64,000 bases of DNA from Alkalicella caledoniensis (GTDB lineage Bacteria > Bacillota > Proteinivoracia > Proteinivoracales > Proteinivoracaceae): contig NZ_CP058559.1 in the NCBI RefSeq assembly GCF_014467015.1, forward strand, positions 3,162,001-3,226,000, given 5' to 3'. Both the position numbers and the translations under genes were made by a program. Shown here in pieces: positions 31,967 to 40,936 of this stretch. The stretch's first letter is position 1, and each line of letters begins with the position of its first letter. Under the pieces are notes generated by a model. The model saw only the letters and a list, made by a program, of their open reading frames with translations. It had not been told where the DNA came from and did not search any database.

Positions 31967-32374
31967 TTGAGAAGTATGGGCTTGGATTTTGGGGAAAAGA
32001 CTATAGGTGTTGCTGTTTCTGACCTACTTGGATTAACGGCCCAAGGAGTAAAGGTAATCAGGCGAAAAGAAGAAGATGAACTAAAAGAGTTAGAATCAAT
32101 TATAAAGGAATACGAAGTATCCACTATTGTTTTGGGGCTACCTAAAAATATGAACAACTCATTAGGGCCCAGGGCAGAGAAAACTCAGGATTTCGCGGAG
32201 GTTTTAAAAGAGAAATTCCCTGATTTAAAGCTTGTATTTCAAGATGAAAGATTGACGACTGCACAGGTACAAAGGCAGCTTATATCTGCGGATGTTAGTC
32301 GGAAAAAGAGAAAAAAAGTAGTTGATAAAATGGCCGCTATGCTTATTTTACAGACTTTTTTAGATAGAGGTTAA
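31967..32374 (+). CDS. ruvX: Holliday junction resolvase-like RuvX (YqgF)
   Basis: 135 residues from TTG 31967, with AGGAG 9 bases upstream. RNase H-like fold: MGLDFGEKTIGVAVSDLLG, IVLGLPKNMNNSLGPRA, FQDERLTTAQ and VVDKMAAMLILQTFLD carry the conserved Asp and Glu residues. It acts in pre-16S rRNA 5' end maturation and was earlier proposed to resolve Holliday junctions. The neighbours ireB and DUF1292 are conserved. Confidence 0.95.
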   Translation: MRSMGLDFGEKTIGVAVSDLLGLTAQGVKVIRRKEEDELKELESIIKEYEVSTIVLGLPKNMNNSLGPRAEKTQDFAEVLKEKFPDLKLVFQDERLTTAQVQRQLISADVSRKKRKKVVDKMAAMLILQTFLDRG

Positions 32375-32408
32375 TAACTAAATTTTAAAATAAAAGGAGA
32401 GTTTAAAA

Positions 32409-32708
32409 ATGGAAAATAATATTGATGATGTAAAAATAGTTTTAGTTGATGAGGAAGGAAATGAGCATTCTTTTGTAGAGTACGAAAGAATTTTTATGGA
32501 AGATGACAGACAATACGCCTTACTTTTAGCGGTTGACGAGTTAGATGATGATGAAGCAGAGCTATATGTATTTAAGATTGAAGTGGATGAAGAAGGTGAA
32601 GACAACTACACAGTTGTTGAAGATCCACAAGAAATCGAAGAAGTGGAAAACGCATACCATGACCTAATTGAATATGATGAAGAAGATGAGGAAGACGAAG
32701 AACTTTAG
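32409..32708 (+). CDS. DUF1292 / UPF0473 family protein (YrzB-like)
   Basis: 99 residues, very acidic, with VLVDEEGNEHSFVEYERIFMEDDRQYALL and EVDEEGEDNYTVVEDPQEIEEVENAYHDL. The family is conserved downstream of ruvX in Firmicutes and its function is unknown. AAAAGGAGAGTTTAAAA precedes the ATG. Confidence 0.93.
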   Translation: MENNIDDVKIVLVDEEGNEHSFVEYERIFMEDDRQYALLLAVDELDDDEAELYVFKIEVDEEGEDNYTVVEDPQEIEEVENAYHDLIEYDEEDEEDEEL

Positions 32709-32740
32709 AATGCAAATCCAATAAATGGGAGGGGAGACCC

Positions 32741-33811
32741 ATGGGCCTAGTAGATAATGTATCAAAGCTAGCAAAAAATTTACTAGCAAATATGTCAAAT
32801 AGGGCAAAAGTTTTATTGGGGATAGCAATAGCCATATTAGTGGTGTTTATAACGTTCTCCGTGGTGGCTTATTCACAAACACTACCACCAGGAAAAGGAG
32901 AAAATGAGCTAACAGTGGATATACCTATCGGAACTTCCACTGTTCAAGTTGTCAATAAGCTTGCGGATAATGGGCTTATTAAGAACAAGCTTTTGTTTAG
33001 ACTTTACCTGCGTCACAATGACTACGAAGGTAAATTTCAAGCTGGGAGCTACCAGCTACATGATGGACTAAGCTATGGTGAACTTGCTGAAATACTACTC
33101 TCTGGTCAAGTACAAAGGGAAGGTATTCGTTTTACTATTCCTGAGGGTTTTAAAGTTGAACAAATAGCTGAAAGGCTAGAAAACATAGGTATAGCAGATA
33201 AAGAAGTATTTTTAAATCTAGTGCAAAATGGTGAATTTGACTACTGGTTTATCAATCAAATCCCCCAGGATGTGGATTATCGTTTAGAGGGATATCTGTT
33301 CCCAAACACATATGAAATACATGTGGACTCTACTGAATGGGATATTATAAATGTTATGTTAGGTCAGTTTAACAAAGTATATAATGCTGATTTTATAGAA
33401 CGCACCGAGGAGCTTGAGTTATCTGTGCACGAGATCGTGACATTGGCATCTATCGTTGAAAGGGAAGCCATGGTAGATAAAGAAAGACCCATTATTGCAG
33501 GGGTATTCCATAATCGACTAGATATTAATATGCTTCTTCAATCCTGTGCAACCATCTACTATTTTACAGGAAGGGAGTTTATATTGAACTCCGATACTGT
33601 TATTGATCATCCATATAACACTTATAAGTACCCAGGCTTACCCCCAGGGCCAGTTGGTGCACCAGGGGCTAAGTCACTGGAAAGTACACTGTTTTATGAG
33701 GATACAGACTATTTATTCTTTGTTACAAAAAAAGATGGAAGCTCAGAACACTATTTTGCTAAAACCTATGAAGAACATCGGGCAAATGATAGAAAGAGTC
33801 GAAATAATTAA
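32741..33811 (+). CDS. mltG: Endolytic murein transglycosylase MltG (YceG-like)
   Basis: 356 residues. A membrane helix at about 25-45, a LysM-like region, then the YceG domain with RLEGYLFPNTYEI, the catalytic Glu in LASIVEREA, FHNRLDINMLLQSCATI, and YNTYKYPGLPPGPVGAPGAKSLESTL. It cuts new peptidoglycan strands at the outer face of the membrane. GGGAGGGGAGACCC precedes the ATG. Conserved neighbourhood with ruvX. Confidence 0.95.
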   Translation: MGLVDNVSKLAKNLLANMSNRAKVLLGIAIAILVVFITFSVVAYSQTLPPGKGENELTVDIPIGTSTVQVVNKLADNGLIKNKLLFRLYLRHNDYEGKFQAGSYQLHDGLSYGELAEILLSGQVQREGIRFTIPEGFKVEQIAERLENIGIADKEVFLNLVQNGEFDYWFINQIPQDVDYRLEGYLFPNTYEIHVDSTEWDIINVMLGQFNKVYNADFIERTEELELSVHEIVTLASIVEREAMVDKERPIIAGVFHNRLDINMLLQSCATIYYFTGREFILNSDTVIDHPYNTYKYPGLPPGPVGAPGAKSLESTLFYEDTDYLFFVTKKDGSSEHYFAKTYEEHRANDRKSRNN

Positions 33812-33849
33812 CAATAAGAACGTGGCCTAAAAAACCACGTTCTTATTGT
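33811..33849 (+). terminator. Hairpin after mltG, probable terminator
   Basis: Perfect 15-bp stem ACAATAAGAACGTGG and complement around CCTAAAAAA. The 3' arm is T-rich but no T-run follows. The U32 peptidase ribosome site begins right after it. Confidence 0.55.
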
Positions 33850-33864
33850 GGAAGGGTGGAATAT

Positions 33865-35085
33865 ATGAAGAAAAAGCCAGAACTTTTAGCCCCCGCTGGG
33901 GACTTGGAAAAACTAAAAGTAGCTATCGCCTATGGGGCAAATGCGGTTTATTTGGCAGGGAAGAATTTCGGACTAAGAACAAGGGCAACAAATTTTTCGG
34001 AAAGTGAGCTTTTAGAAGGCCTTTATTATGCACACCAAAATGGCGCTAGGGTCTATGTAACCCTAAATATATTAGCTCATAATGAAGATTTAGCTGAGCT
34101 TCCTAAGTTTGTCCGCTGGTTGGCAGCAGTGGGTGTGGATGCAGTTATAGTATCTGACCCTGGTATAATTGCAATAATTAAAAAAGAGGCACCGGACCTT
34201 GAAATTCACATGAGTACTCAAGCCAGTGTAACCAACTATGCTGCAGCAGAGTTTTGGAAATCCCAAGGTCTTACAAGGATTGTTCTTGCTAGGGAGTTAT
34301 CCCTAGATGAAATCAGGGAAATCAAAGAAAAAGTGGAAGTAGAGATCGAAACCTTCGTCCATGGGGCCATGTGCATGTCTTACTCTGGAAGATGCCTACT
34401 AAGTAATTTTATGGTAGGTAGAGATGCCAACAGGGGAGACTGTGCTCAACCTTGTCGTTGGAAGTACAAGCTTGTTGAAGAGAAAAGACCTAACGAACAT
34501 TATCCTGTGTATGAAGATGACCATGGAACATATATCATGAGCTCTAAGGACTTAAGAACCATTGAGTTTCTACCAGACCTTATGAAAGCTGGCATAGATA
34601 GTTTTAAAATCGAAGGAAGAATGAAAAGTGTAAATTACGTTGCCACAGTGGTGAATGCATATAGACAAGTTATAGATGAAATATATGAAAAAGGCGACGA
34701 TTATTCTTTTGATGAAAAGTGGTTTGATGAACTATCTAAATCCAGTCATCGTCACTTTACATCAGGCTTTTATAAAGAAAAAGCAGGCCCTTCAGCGCAA
34801 TCCTATGACAGCTCACATTATGTTAGGGACTTTGAGTTTGTGGCTCTTATAAGGGAAGTTGAAGAAGATGGTGTTACAGCAATTATTGAACAAAGGAACA
34901 ATTTTAATTTAGATCAAAAACTAGAGTTACTCCTTCCTGGAGGAGTTGTTAAAGATGCTAAGATACTAATTATGTGGGATATGGAGGGTAACTCAATAGT
35001 TAGTGCACCACATCCGCAACAGGTACTTAAGGCAGTATTTGACTCTGAAGTTAAGCCCTATGGTATTTTGAGAAGGGAGAAATAG
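33865..35085 (+). CDS. Peptidase U32 family protein
   Basis: 406 residues from ATG 33865 (GGAAGGGTGG upstream). PELLAPAGDLEKLKVAIAYGANAVYLAG, FVHGAMCMSYSGRCLLSNFMVGRDANRGDCAQPCRWKY (conserved Cys) and DSFKIEGRMKS are the U32 signatures. Related enzymes (RlhA, TrhP, UbiU/V) carry a 4Fe-4S cluster and hydroxylate RNA or quinones, so true protease activity is doubtful. It is coupled to udk, four bases downstream. Confidence 0.93.
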   Translation: MKKKPELLAPAGDLEKLKVAIAYGANAVYLAGKNFGLRTRATNFSESELLEGLYYAHQNGARVYVTLNILAHNEDLAELPKFVRWLAAVGVDAVIVSDPGIIAIIKKEAPDLEIHMSTQASVTNYAAAEFWKSQGLTRIVLARELSLDEIREIKEKVEVEIETFVHGAMCMSYSGRCLLSNFMVGRDANRGDCAQPCRWKYKLVEEKRPNEHYPVYEDDHGTYIMSSKDLRTIEFLPDLMKAGIDSFKIEGRMKSVNYVATVVNAYRQVIDEIYEKGDDYSFDEKWFDELSKSSHRHFTSGFYKEKAGPSAQSYDSSHYVRDFEFVALIREVEEDGVTAIIEQRNNFNLDQKLELLLPGGVVKDAKILIMWDMEGNSIVSAPHPQQVLKAVFDSEVKPYGILRREK

Positions 35086-35088
35086 TAG

Positions 35089-35709
35089 ATGGAAAGACCT
35101 ATGATTATCGGGATTGCTGGGGGTACCGGTTCTGGTAAAACAACAGTGGCTAAGAAGGTATTTCAATGCATAAACCAAGAACAAGTTGCAGTTATAGAAC
35201 ATGACGCTTATTATAAAGATCAAAGCCATATTGAGTTTGAAGACAGGCTCAAAACAAACTATGATCATCCCTTTGCTTTTGATACTGAACTTTTGCTAGA
35301 ACATCTTTTAAGCTTAAAGAAAGGCACTGCCATCGAAAAACCTGTTTACTCCTTTGTTACCCATACAAGACAGCTAGAAACAGTGAGAGTGGAGCCTAGA
35401 AAGATAATTATTCTAGAGGGGATTTTAATTTTAGAGGATGAAAGAATTAGAGATCTTTTAGACATAAAGGTGTATGTAGACACTGATGCAGATGTAAGGA
35501 TTATTAGAAGGATGTTGAGGGATATCAAAGATCGTGGAAGAACAGTGGATTCAGTAGTAGAGCAATATTTATCCGTTGTTAGACCAATGCATTTGCAATT
35601 TGTGGAACCATCTAAAAAATATGCAGACATTATTGTCCCCGAAGGCGGGGAAAATCTTGTTGCTATCGATATTTTGGTGACAAAGATTTTAGCACTAACC
35701 AATAGTTAA
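35089..35709 (+). CDS. udk: Uridine kinase
   Basis: 206 residues. Walker [15 protein letters not shown], the NYDHPFAFD substrate motif, IILEGILIL (Walker B) and [44 protein letters not shown] match uridine/cytidine kinase. It phosphorylates uridine or cytidine in pyrimidine salvage. GGGAGAAATAGT precedes the ATG. An unusual terminator follows. Confidence 0.95.
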   Translation: MERPMIIGIAGGTGSGKTTVAKKVFQCINQEQVAVIEHDAYYKDQSHIEFEDRLKTNYDHPFAFDTELLLEHLLSLKKGTAIEKPVYSFVTHTRQLETVRVEPRKIIILEGILILEDERIRDLLDIKVYVDTDADVRIIRRMLRDIKDRGRTVDSVVEQYLSVVRPMHLQFVEPSKKYADIIVPEGGENLVAIDILVTKILALTNS

Positions 35710-35720
35710 ATAGTATAATA

Positions 35721-35762
35721 AACACCTCTCAAAATGTACAAAATATATGAGAGGTGTTTTTT
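35721..35762 (+). terminator. Terminator hairpin containing the next gene's ribosome site
   Basis: AACACCTCTCA pairs with TGAGAGGTGTT around a 16-base loop and is followed by six T. The 3' arm includes GAGAGGTG, which lies 8 bases before the ATG of the penicillin-binding protein at 35763 and is the only ribosome site for it. A read-through transcript would hide that site in the stem. Confidence 0.8.
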
Positions 35763-37229
35763 ATGTTCTATAAAAGAATGAAGATTGTATTTACTATGTT
35801 TTTACTGATCATGTTCTTTATGGTTTATAAAGTGGGATACTACTCAATTATATTACATAAGCAATATACACATTTGAGCGCCAGTCAAAGGCTAAAGACC
35901 TACATGTACAACAGCAACAGAGGTGACATCTTAGATAGAAAATTAAAGCCTCTTACAGATAGGGATAGTGAGACAGTGGTTGTATACTCGCCAAATATGG
36001 AGAATGAAGACGTCAAGGAAGTACTTGTGGCAGAGCCATATAGTGAAACAAATGATTTAGTAGATGGTTCTTATGTGGTGGAAAGAACAACGAGAAATTC
36101 TGGGGTAGCTGCACATCTTATCGGTAATGTGGGTTATGCACGTTTTCCGAAACTATATGGATTAAGGGGAGTTTCTGGCTTGGAAAAGCAATATGATGAC
36201 AAGCTAGCCGGTGTGCCAGCAAGAGTAGCACTAATTGCAGATAGCATGGGAAGACCCATTATGGGGATTCCCCCGTATAATATAGAGGGGGACAAAAACA
36301 AGAATAACCTAGTCCTTACAATAGACGCAGATATTCAAGAGAGTCTCGAGTATGTTATAGACACTAAAAACCTCATTGAAAGGGGAGCAGTTATTGTTAT
36401 GGACCCCTATAATGGTGAGGTTATAGCCATGGTTAGTAGACCTTCCATGAATTTTTTAAACATTGATGATGGCAGCCATCTAAATAAAGCCATACAAATA
36501 AACAAAGGCTTTCACCCTGCTTCTGTATTTAAAATAGTAATTGGTCTATACGCACTGGAAAATGGTCACAGTCCAAATACAAGCTATACATGTAAGGATA
36601 TGTGTATTTATCCCCATGGTCACATTACGTTTCGCGAAGGCATAGCCAAATCATGTAATGAGGTTTTTTATCAGATGGTTTTGCAATATGGGCCAGAAGC
36701 AATATTGGACTACGCCAAAGGGCTGGGGTTTGGAGAAAAAACAGGTATAGACTTAAATGGAGAGAGTAATGGAATGCTGCCTGAGATAGATACTGTAAAG
36801 GGGGCCCAGGGGAACAGGCTATTGGCAATGGGGCAAGGTCAGCTTGAGGTAACACCCATGCAAATTGCTAAGCTTACGGCCATGGTGGCAAATGGAGGTT
36901 ATGAGGTAACACCTAAGGTTGTGGGATATTTAGGTAAAAACCCAAATAAACTATATGGATTTAGAAACCTAGGACCCAGGACCCTCTCTAAAGAAAGTGC
37001 AACACAGATGCAAAAAATGATGGAATTAACAACAAAGATTGGTACAGCTAAAGCCCTAGATGGTTTCGGAGCAGTGAAAACAGGAACTGGGGACAATAAA
37101 AATAGATGGATGACAGGTTACTTTCCTCAAGAAAACCCTCAGTATGTTGTGACAATTTTTGTGGAAGAAGGTTATGGACAAAGGATTTCTTCTGTGACAA
37201 AAGAAATTGTAAAAACTATATTTAATTAG
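35763..37229 (+). CDS. Class B penicillin-binding protein (transpeptidase)
   Basis: 488 residues from ATG 35763. One membrane helix (about 8-28), a short N-terminal part with SNRGDILDRKLKPLTD, then the transpeptidase domain with SVFK (active-site Ser in HPASVFKIVIG), SCN (KSCNEVFY) and KTGT (AVKTGTGDN). It cross-links peptidoglycan outside the membrane. It lacks the large dimerisation and PASTA domains, and its place before sigK suggests a possible sporulation-type (SpoVD/PbpA-like) role, which is inference. Confidence 0.9.
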   Translation: MFYKRMKIVFTMFLLIMFFMVYKVGYYSIILHKQYTHLSASQRLKTYMYNSNRGDILDRKLKPLTDRDSETVVVYSPNMENEDVKEVLVAEPYSETNDLVDGSYVVERTTRNSGVAAHLIGNVGYARFPKLYGLRGVSGLEKQYDDKLAGVPARVALIADSMGRPIMGIPPYNIEGDKNKNNLVLTIDADIQESLEYVIDTKNLIERGAVIVMDPYNGEVIAMVSRPSMNFLNIDDGSHLNKAIQINKGFHPASVFKIVIGLYALENGHSPNTSYTCKDMCIYPHGHITFREGIAKSCNEVFYQMVLQYGPEAILDYAKGLGFGEKTGIDLNGESNGMLPEIDTVKGAQGNRLLAMGQGQLEVTPMQIAKLTAMVANGGYEVTPKVVGYLGKNPNKLYGFRNLGPRTLSKESATQMQKMMELTTKIGTAKALDGFGAVKTGTGDNKNRWMTGYFPQENPQYVVTIFVEEGYGQRISSVTKEIVKTIFN

Positions 37230-37290
37230 TAACAATTGAACCCTTTTAAACATAGTATATTAATGGACTAATTTAAGGGGGCGATAATTG

Positions 37291-37974
37291 ATGATATTAG
37301 CATTGCTTACAGTCATTAAAGAACTTTCAATGCTTGTCTCTTACGTAAAAAATAACTCTTTCCCACATCCTCTTTCAGATGATGATGAAAAGGATTATCT
37401 AGAAAAGCATGCAGCTGGGGATAAGATTGCTAGGCAGAAACTGATAGAACATAATCTAAGACTTGTTGCACACATAGTAAAAAAGTACGATAACACAAAA
37501 ATAGACAATGATGATCTTATTTCTATCGGAACAGTGGGTTTGATTAAAGCCATAGATACATTTAATATGGAAAAGGGAATAAAACTAGCTACTTACGCAG
37601 CTAGGTGTATTGAAAATGAAATTCTTATGCAAATAAGGTCAAACAAGAAAAACCGTGACGACATGTCTTTAGAGGAGCCCCTAGGTATAGATCAAGAAGG
37701 TAATGAATTAACTCTTATGGATATACTAGGTTTAGAGACTGACTTGCTTGAAGAAGTTGATGTAAAGATGAGCATCGAGAAGATGAGAACTTTACTAGAC
37801 AAACTATCAAAAAAAGAGAGGTTTGTCATAGATAGGCGTTATGGACTTTTGGATGGTAGGTACTACACCCAACGTGAAATAGCTGGGAAATTGGGGATTT
37901 CTAGGTCCTATGTTTCTCGGATTGAGAAAAAAGCAGTACGTAGGCTCACTAAAGAATTTAAGAAAAACAGTTAA
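37291..37974 (+). CDS. sigK: RNA polymerase sporulation sigma factor SigK, uninterrupted
   Basis: 227 residues from ATG 37291 (TTTAAGGGGGCG upstream). Regions 2.1-2.4 (RQKLIEHNLRLVAHIVKKYDNTKIDNDDLISIGTVGLIKAIDTF) and 4.2 (TQREIAGKLGISRSYVSRIEKKAVRRL) are intact. The N-terminal hydrophobic stretch (about residues 1-20) looks like the SigK pro-sequence removed by SpoIVFB-type proteolysis. There is no skin-type element splitting the gene. It directs late mother-cell gene expression, showing that the organism forms spores. Confidence 0.92.
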   Translation: MILALLTVIKELSMLVSYVKNNSFPHPLSDDDEKDYLEKHAAGDKIARQKLIEHNLRLVAHIVKKYDNTKIDNDDLISIGTVGLIKAIDTFNMEKGIKLATYAARCIENEILMQIRSNKKNRDDMSLEEPLGIDQEGNELTLMDILGLETDLLEEVDVKMSIEKMRTLLDKLSKKERFVIDRRYGLLDGRYYTQREIAGKLGISRSYVSRIEKKAVRRLTKEFKKNS

Positions 37975-38032
37975 TTGTTGGTATATGAGGTTTATGGTAT
38001 AATATTCGTACTAGTATTTGGAGGTGATTCAC

Positions 38033-38548
38033 ATAAGCATATTAAATTCTTTAACACCAAATTTATACTTAGATACAGTATATGATCTAGAAATTGAAAA
38101 GCTTAAGAAAAATGGAATTAACACTATTATCACAGATCTTGACAATACCCTTGTTGGTTGGAATGATCCAAGGCCTGATGCTAAACTTGTTAGATGGTTT
38201 GAAAATCTACAAGAGGCGGGGTTTAAGATAGCAATAGTTTCTAATAATAGTGAAAACAGAGTGGCAGAGTTTGCAACTCAAGTAGATATACCCTTTATTT
38301 CAAAGGCCAATAAGCCTAGAAGAAGTCCTTTTAAAAGGGCAATGGAGTTACTTCAAAGTACAAAAGCTGAAACTGCAGTAATTGGAGATCAGATTTTTAC
38401 AGATGTACTAGGTGGTAATAGGACAGGGCTTTTTACTGTGTTGGTGATACCCATAAACCCTAAGGAGTTCATAGGCACTAAGATTGTAAGACAGTGTGAA
38501 AAGATAGTTTTACGCCATTTAGCTAAAAAAGGGCGTATTCCTTCATAA
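38033..38548 (+). CDS. YqeG family HAD-IIIA phosphatase, apparent AUA start
   Basis: About 171 residues. IITDLDNTLVGW (catalytic Asp-x-Asp), IVSNNSENRV and AVIGDQIFTDVLGGNR are HAD motifs typical of YqeG. The substrate is probably a phosphatidylglycerol phosphate-like or nucleotide phosphate, not proven. GGAGG at 38020-38024 in GGAGGTGATTCAC lies 8 bases before ATA 38033, giving the N-terminus (M)SILNSLTPNLYLD, typical of the family. The only in-frame canonical codons (TTG 38018, GTG 38024) overlap or precede the ribosome site itself. It normally sits before aroE, as here. Confidence 0.85.
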   Translation: MSILNSLTPNLYLDTVYDLEIEKLKKNGINTIITDLDNTLVGWNDPRPDAKLVRWFENLQEAGFKIAIVSNNSENRVAEFATQVDIPFISKANKPRRSPFKRAMELLQSTKAETAVIGDQIFTDVLGGNRTGLFTVLVIPINPKEFIGTKIVRQCEKIVLRHLAKKGRIPS

Positions 38549-38563
38549 AAATATGAATAAAAT

Positions 38564-38605
38564 GACACCCCTTTGAATAGAATATCTCAAAGGAGGTGTC
38601 TTTTT
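38564..38605 (+). terminator. Terminator hairpin containing the next gene's ribosome site
   Basis: GACACCCCTTTGA pairs with TCAAAGGAGGTGTC (one bulged A) and is followed by five T. AGGAGG in the 3' arm is 9 bases before the ATG at 38606 and must be its ribosome site. Same arrangement as at 35721-35762. Confidence 0.8.
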
Positions 38606-38848
38606 ATGGAAAACACAAAAATTGTTACTGTTTTTAGAAAGGTACAGTGGGATAATTTTGATATCCTGAAAATTATTAAGGAAGCTGTGGAAGAGGCGAG
38701 AAGTGAGCAACCAGAGGTAGCCCAGTTAAAGCTAGGAGATATAGGGATGAAGAGATTTGAAAACCACGTACAATTAAACCTATACTTTGTGGACCCTCCT
38801 AGGAAAGAAGAAGCTGCCCAAGAAGAACTTGAAGAAGTAAGTTCGTAG
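38606..38848 (+). CDS. Small hypothetical protein
   Basis: 80 residues from ATG 38606. No recognised family; ends in an acidic tail (KEEAAQEELEEVSS). Begins MENTKIVTVFRKVQWDNFD, with the pattern of a small alpha/beta domain. It is preceded by the terminator whose 3' arm carries its ribosome site and is followed by its own terminator. Confidence 0.6.
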   Translation: MENTKIVTVFRKVQWDNFDILKIIKEAVEEARSEQPEVAQLKLGDIGMKRFENHVQLNLYFVDPPRKEEAAQEELEEVSS

Positions 38849-38896
38849 GCTTTAAGTAAGTAGTTTACTTAAAATCATATTATATTTACAAAATCT

Positions 38897-38918
38897 AACC
38901 CCGGTAACGGGGTTTTTT
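38897..38918 (+). terminator. Intrinsic terminator
   Basis: AACCCCG / CGGGGTT stem with GTAA loop and TTTT after it. Confidence 0.85.
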
Positions 38919-38936
38919 GTTGTTGAACTAATGAAA

Positions 38937-38981
38937 CATAAGTAATAATAACCTTTTGTTTAAAGGTTTTTATTACTTATG
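38937..38981. repeat. 20-bp inverted repeat in front of aroE
   Basis: CATAAGTAATAATAACCTTT and its complement (one mismatch) around TGTTT. It has no T-run afterwards. It lies about 40 bases before aroE and overlaps its probable promoter region, so it may be an operator or a second terminator. Confidence 0.55.
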
Positions 38982-39021
38982 TTAAAATAAGGTAACAAAA
39001 CTCATAAGGAGAGTCGAAAAT

Positions 39022-39750
39022 ATGAACAAATATTGTCTGATAGGCTATCCCATAGAACATAGTCTTTCACCTAAGATGCACAATAAGTGGTTTCACCGCT
39101 ATGGCATCCATGCCCATTATAAATTAGAAGAGGTGAGGCCAAGGGAACTTGAAACCAAAATCCGCTACCTAACAAAAAACTACAGTGGTTTCAACGTCAC
39201 ATACCCTCTAAAAAAAGAGATAACCCCATACCTAGATTGGATTTCACGGGAGGCAAAGGACCTAAAAAGTGTTAATACTGTGACTGTAGAAGAGGGGAAG
39301 CTGCTGGGCTACAATACAGATGTTTTCGGAATAAAGCAAGTCATTGGAAAGATACAAAATGACCACTGCTACATTTTAGGCAATGGCAACATGGCAAAGA
39401 CTGTTATTCATAGTATAAATTCAAGGGATATCACAGTGGTATGTAGAGATATAGATAAGGCAAAGAGGGACTTAGAAAAAGACCATATTAACTATATAAC
39501 ATACCATGAATTTAAAGAGCACCAGATAAGCCATAAACTAATCATCAATACCCTTCCTCTAACATTAGATATAGGTGAAATTTTGCTTGGCAAATATGAG
39601 AATACCTTGCTGGACTGTAACTATAAAGTGAGAAATAATTACAATATCAGGGTATACCTTGACGGCTTAGAAATCTTAATACATCAAGGAGCAGAAGCAT
39701 TTAGAATATGGACAGGGAAGACTCCTGTCGTTGATGGAATATTGGATTAG
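39022..39750 (+). CDS. aroE: Shikimate dehydrogenase
   Basis: 242 residues, shorter than the usual 270-290. YCLIGYPIEHSLSPKMHNKWF (shikimate-binding Ser-x-Ser), NVTYPLKKEI (catalytic Lys), SVNTVTVEEGKLLGYNTDVFGI (catalytic Asp) and HQGAEAFRIWTGKTPVVD are conserved. The shortening is in the NADP Rossmann half: ILGNGNMAKTVIHSI stands for GxGGxxxA, missing a Gly. It belongs to aromatic amino acid synthesis. AroK lies at the far end of the comG-like cluster. Confidence 0.9.
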   Translation: MNKYCLIGYPIEHSLSPKMHNKWFHRYGIHAHYKLEEVRPRELETKIRYLTKNYSGFNVTYPLKKEITPYLDWISREAKDLKSVNTVTVEEGKLLGYNTDVFGIKQVIGKIQNDHCYILGNGNMAKTVIHSINSRDITVVCRDIDKAKRDLEKDHINYITYHEFKEHQISHKLIINTLPLTLDIGEILLGKYENTLLDCNYKVRNNYNIRVYLDGLEILIHQGAEAFRIWTGKTPVVDGILD

Positions 39751-39857
39751 TCAAAGGTATTTTTTGTGGTTTTAATATCTTAACTAAAATTAATAAATAA
39801 AAAAAAGGAAAATTGACAGAATCTGTAGAATTTTAGCAATAAAGGAGGTGCTAAACC

Positions 39858-40925
39858 ATGGAAACCTTTAAAACATCGGAGAAAATCAAAGAGATAATCC
39901 AAAGGGCTTACAACCAAAACGCCAGCGATATACACCTACACCCCGAAGTAGGTAAATACCTACTAAAGTATCGTATTGATGGCTTACTTGTGGACATACA
40001 AGAGTTAAATATAGAAGAAACCGCCCTCCTTATAAGCAGTATCAAGGTAATGAGCAAGCTAGACATAGCACAAAAGCGAATACCCCAAGATGGAAGTTTT
40101 AAGATGCCATTAAAATCAGCTAATGTTGACCTAAGGGTTTCCACTGTTAATACAATAAAGGGTGAAAAAATTGTCCTTAGGCTATTTAGGGAGAACCCTT
40201 CCATCAAAACCTTTAAAGAATTGGGGCTGAATCAAGGACAACAACAAATATTCAAAGAACTATTAAATATAAAAAGCGGCATGTTACTTGTGACAGGACC
40301 TACGGGTAGTGGAAAAACAACTACCCTTTACACAGCCCTTTCATATATAAAGGATAATACAAAAAACTATATAACCATCGAAGATCCCGTGGAATATCAA
40401 CTAGATGATGTTACGCAAATCAATGTGGATGCAAAAATAGGCCTTGATTTCCCTAAAGTACTAAGAGCTGTGTTGCGACAAGACCCCGATGGTATACTGA
40501 TAGGGGAAATTAGGGATAAAGAGACAGCAGAGATAGCAATAAGGGCATCTCTTACTGGCCACATTGTACTTACCACATTGCATACAGAGGATTGCCAATC
40601 TGCTATTTTAAGACTAGTGGATATGGGGATAGAAAGATATTTGCTTTCCGGTGCATTAAAGGGGATCATATCCCAACGTTTAGTAAGGGTTAGCTGTGGG
40701 TGTGAAGGCATAGATAAAGATTGTAGATGTAATGGTACTGGATATTTCAATCGTACAGGCATCTTTGAGCTATTGCCTGTTAATGATTCCATGAGAACTC
40801 AGATTATAGAAGGAAAAAGAAACTTTAAATTTAAGGATTTATACCTAACACTAAAGGAAGCGGGGCAGGAAAAAGTAAGGGAAGGTATTACAGATACAAA
40901 GGAAATATATAGGGTTATTGGGTAG
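39858..40925 (+). CDS. ComGA/PilB-like secretion ATPase
   Basis: 355 residues, the length of ComGA, without the MshEN N-terminal domain of PilB. ASDIHLHPE, Walker A GPTGSGKTTT, Asp box, Walker B (DGILIGEIRD), His box (GHIVLTTLHTED) and a zinc four-Cys insert (CGCEGIDKDCRC) are all present. It should power assembly of the pseudopilus encoded downstream, from the cytosolic side. AAAGGAGGTGCTAAACC precedes the ATG. Confidence 0.92.
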   Translation: METFKTSEKIKEIIQRAYNQNASDIHLHPEVGKYLLKYRIDGLLVDIQELNIEETALLISSIKVMSKLDIAQKRIPQDGSFKMPLKSANVDLRVSTVNTIKGEKIVLRLFRENPSIKTFKELGLNQGQQQIFKELLNIKSGMLLVTGPTGSGKTTTLYTALSYIKDNTKNYITIEDPVEYQLDDVTQINVDAKIGLDFPKVLRAVLRQDPDGILIGEIRDKETAEIAIRASLTGHIVLTTLHTEDCQSAILRLVDMGIERYLLSGALKGIISQRLVRVSCGCEGIDKDCRCNGTGYFNRTGIFELLPVNDSMRTQIIEGKRNFKFKDLYLTLKEAGQEKVREGITDTKEIYRVIG

Positions 40926-40936
40926 GGGTGATACAA

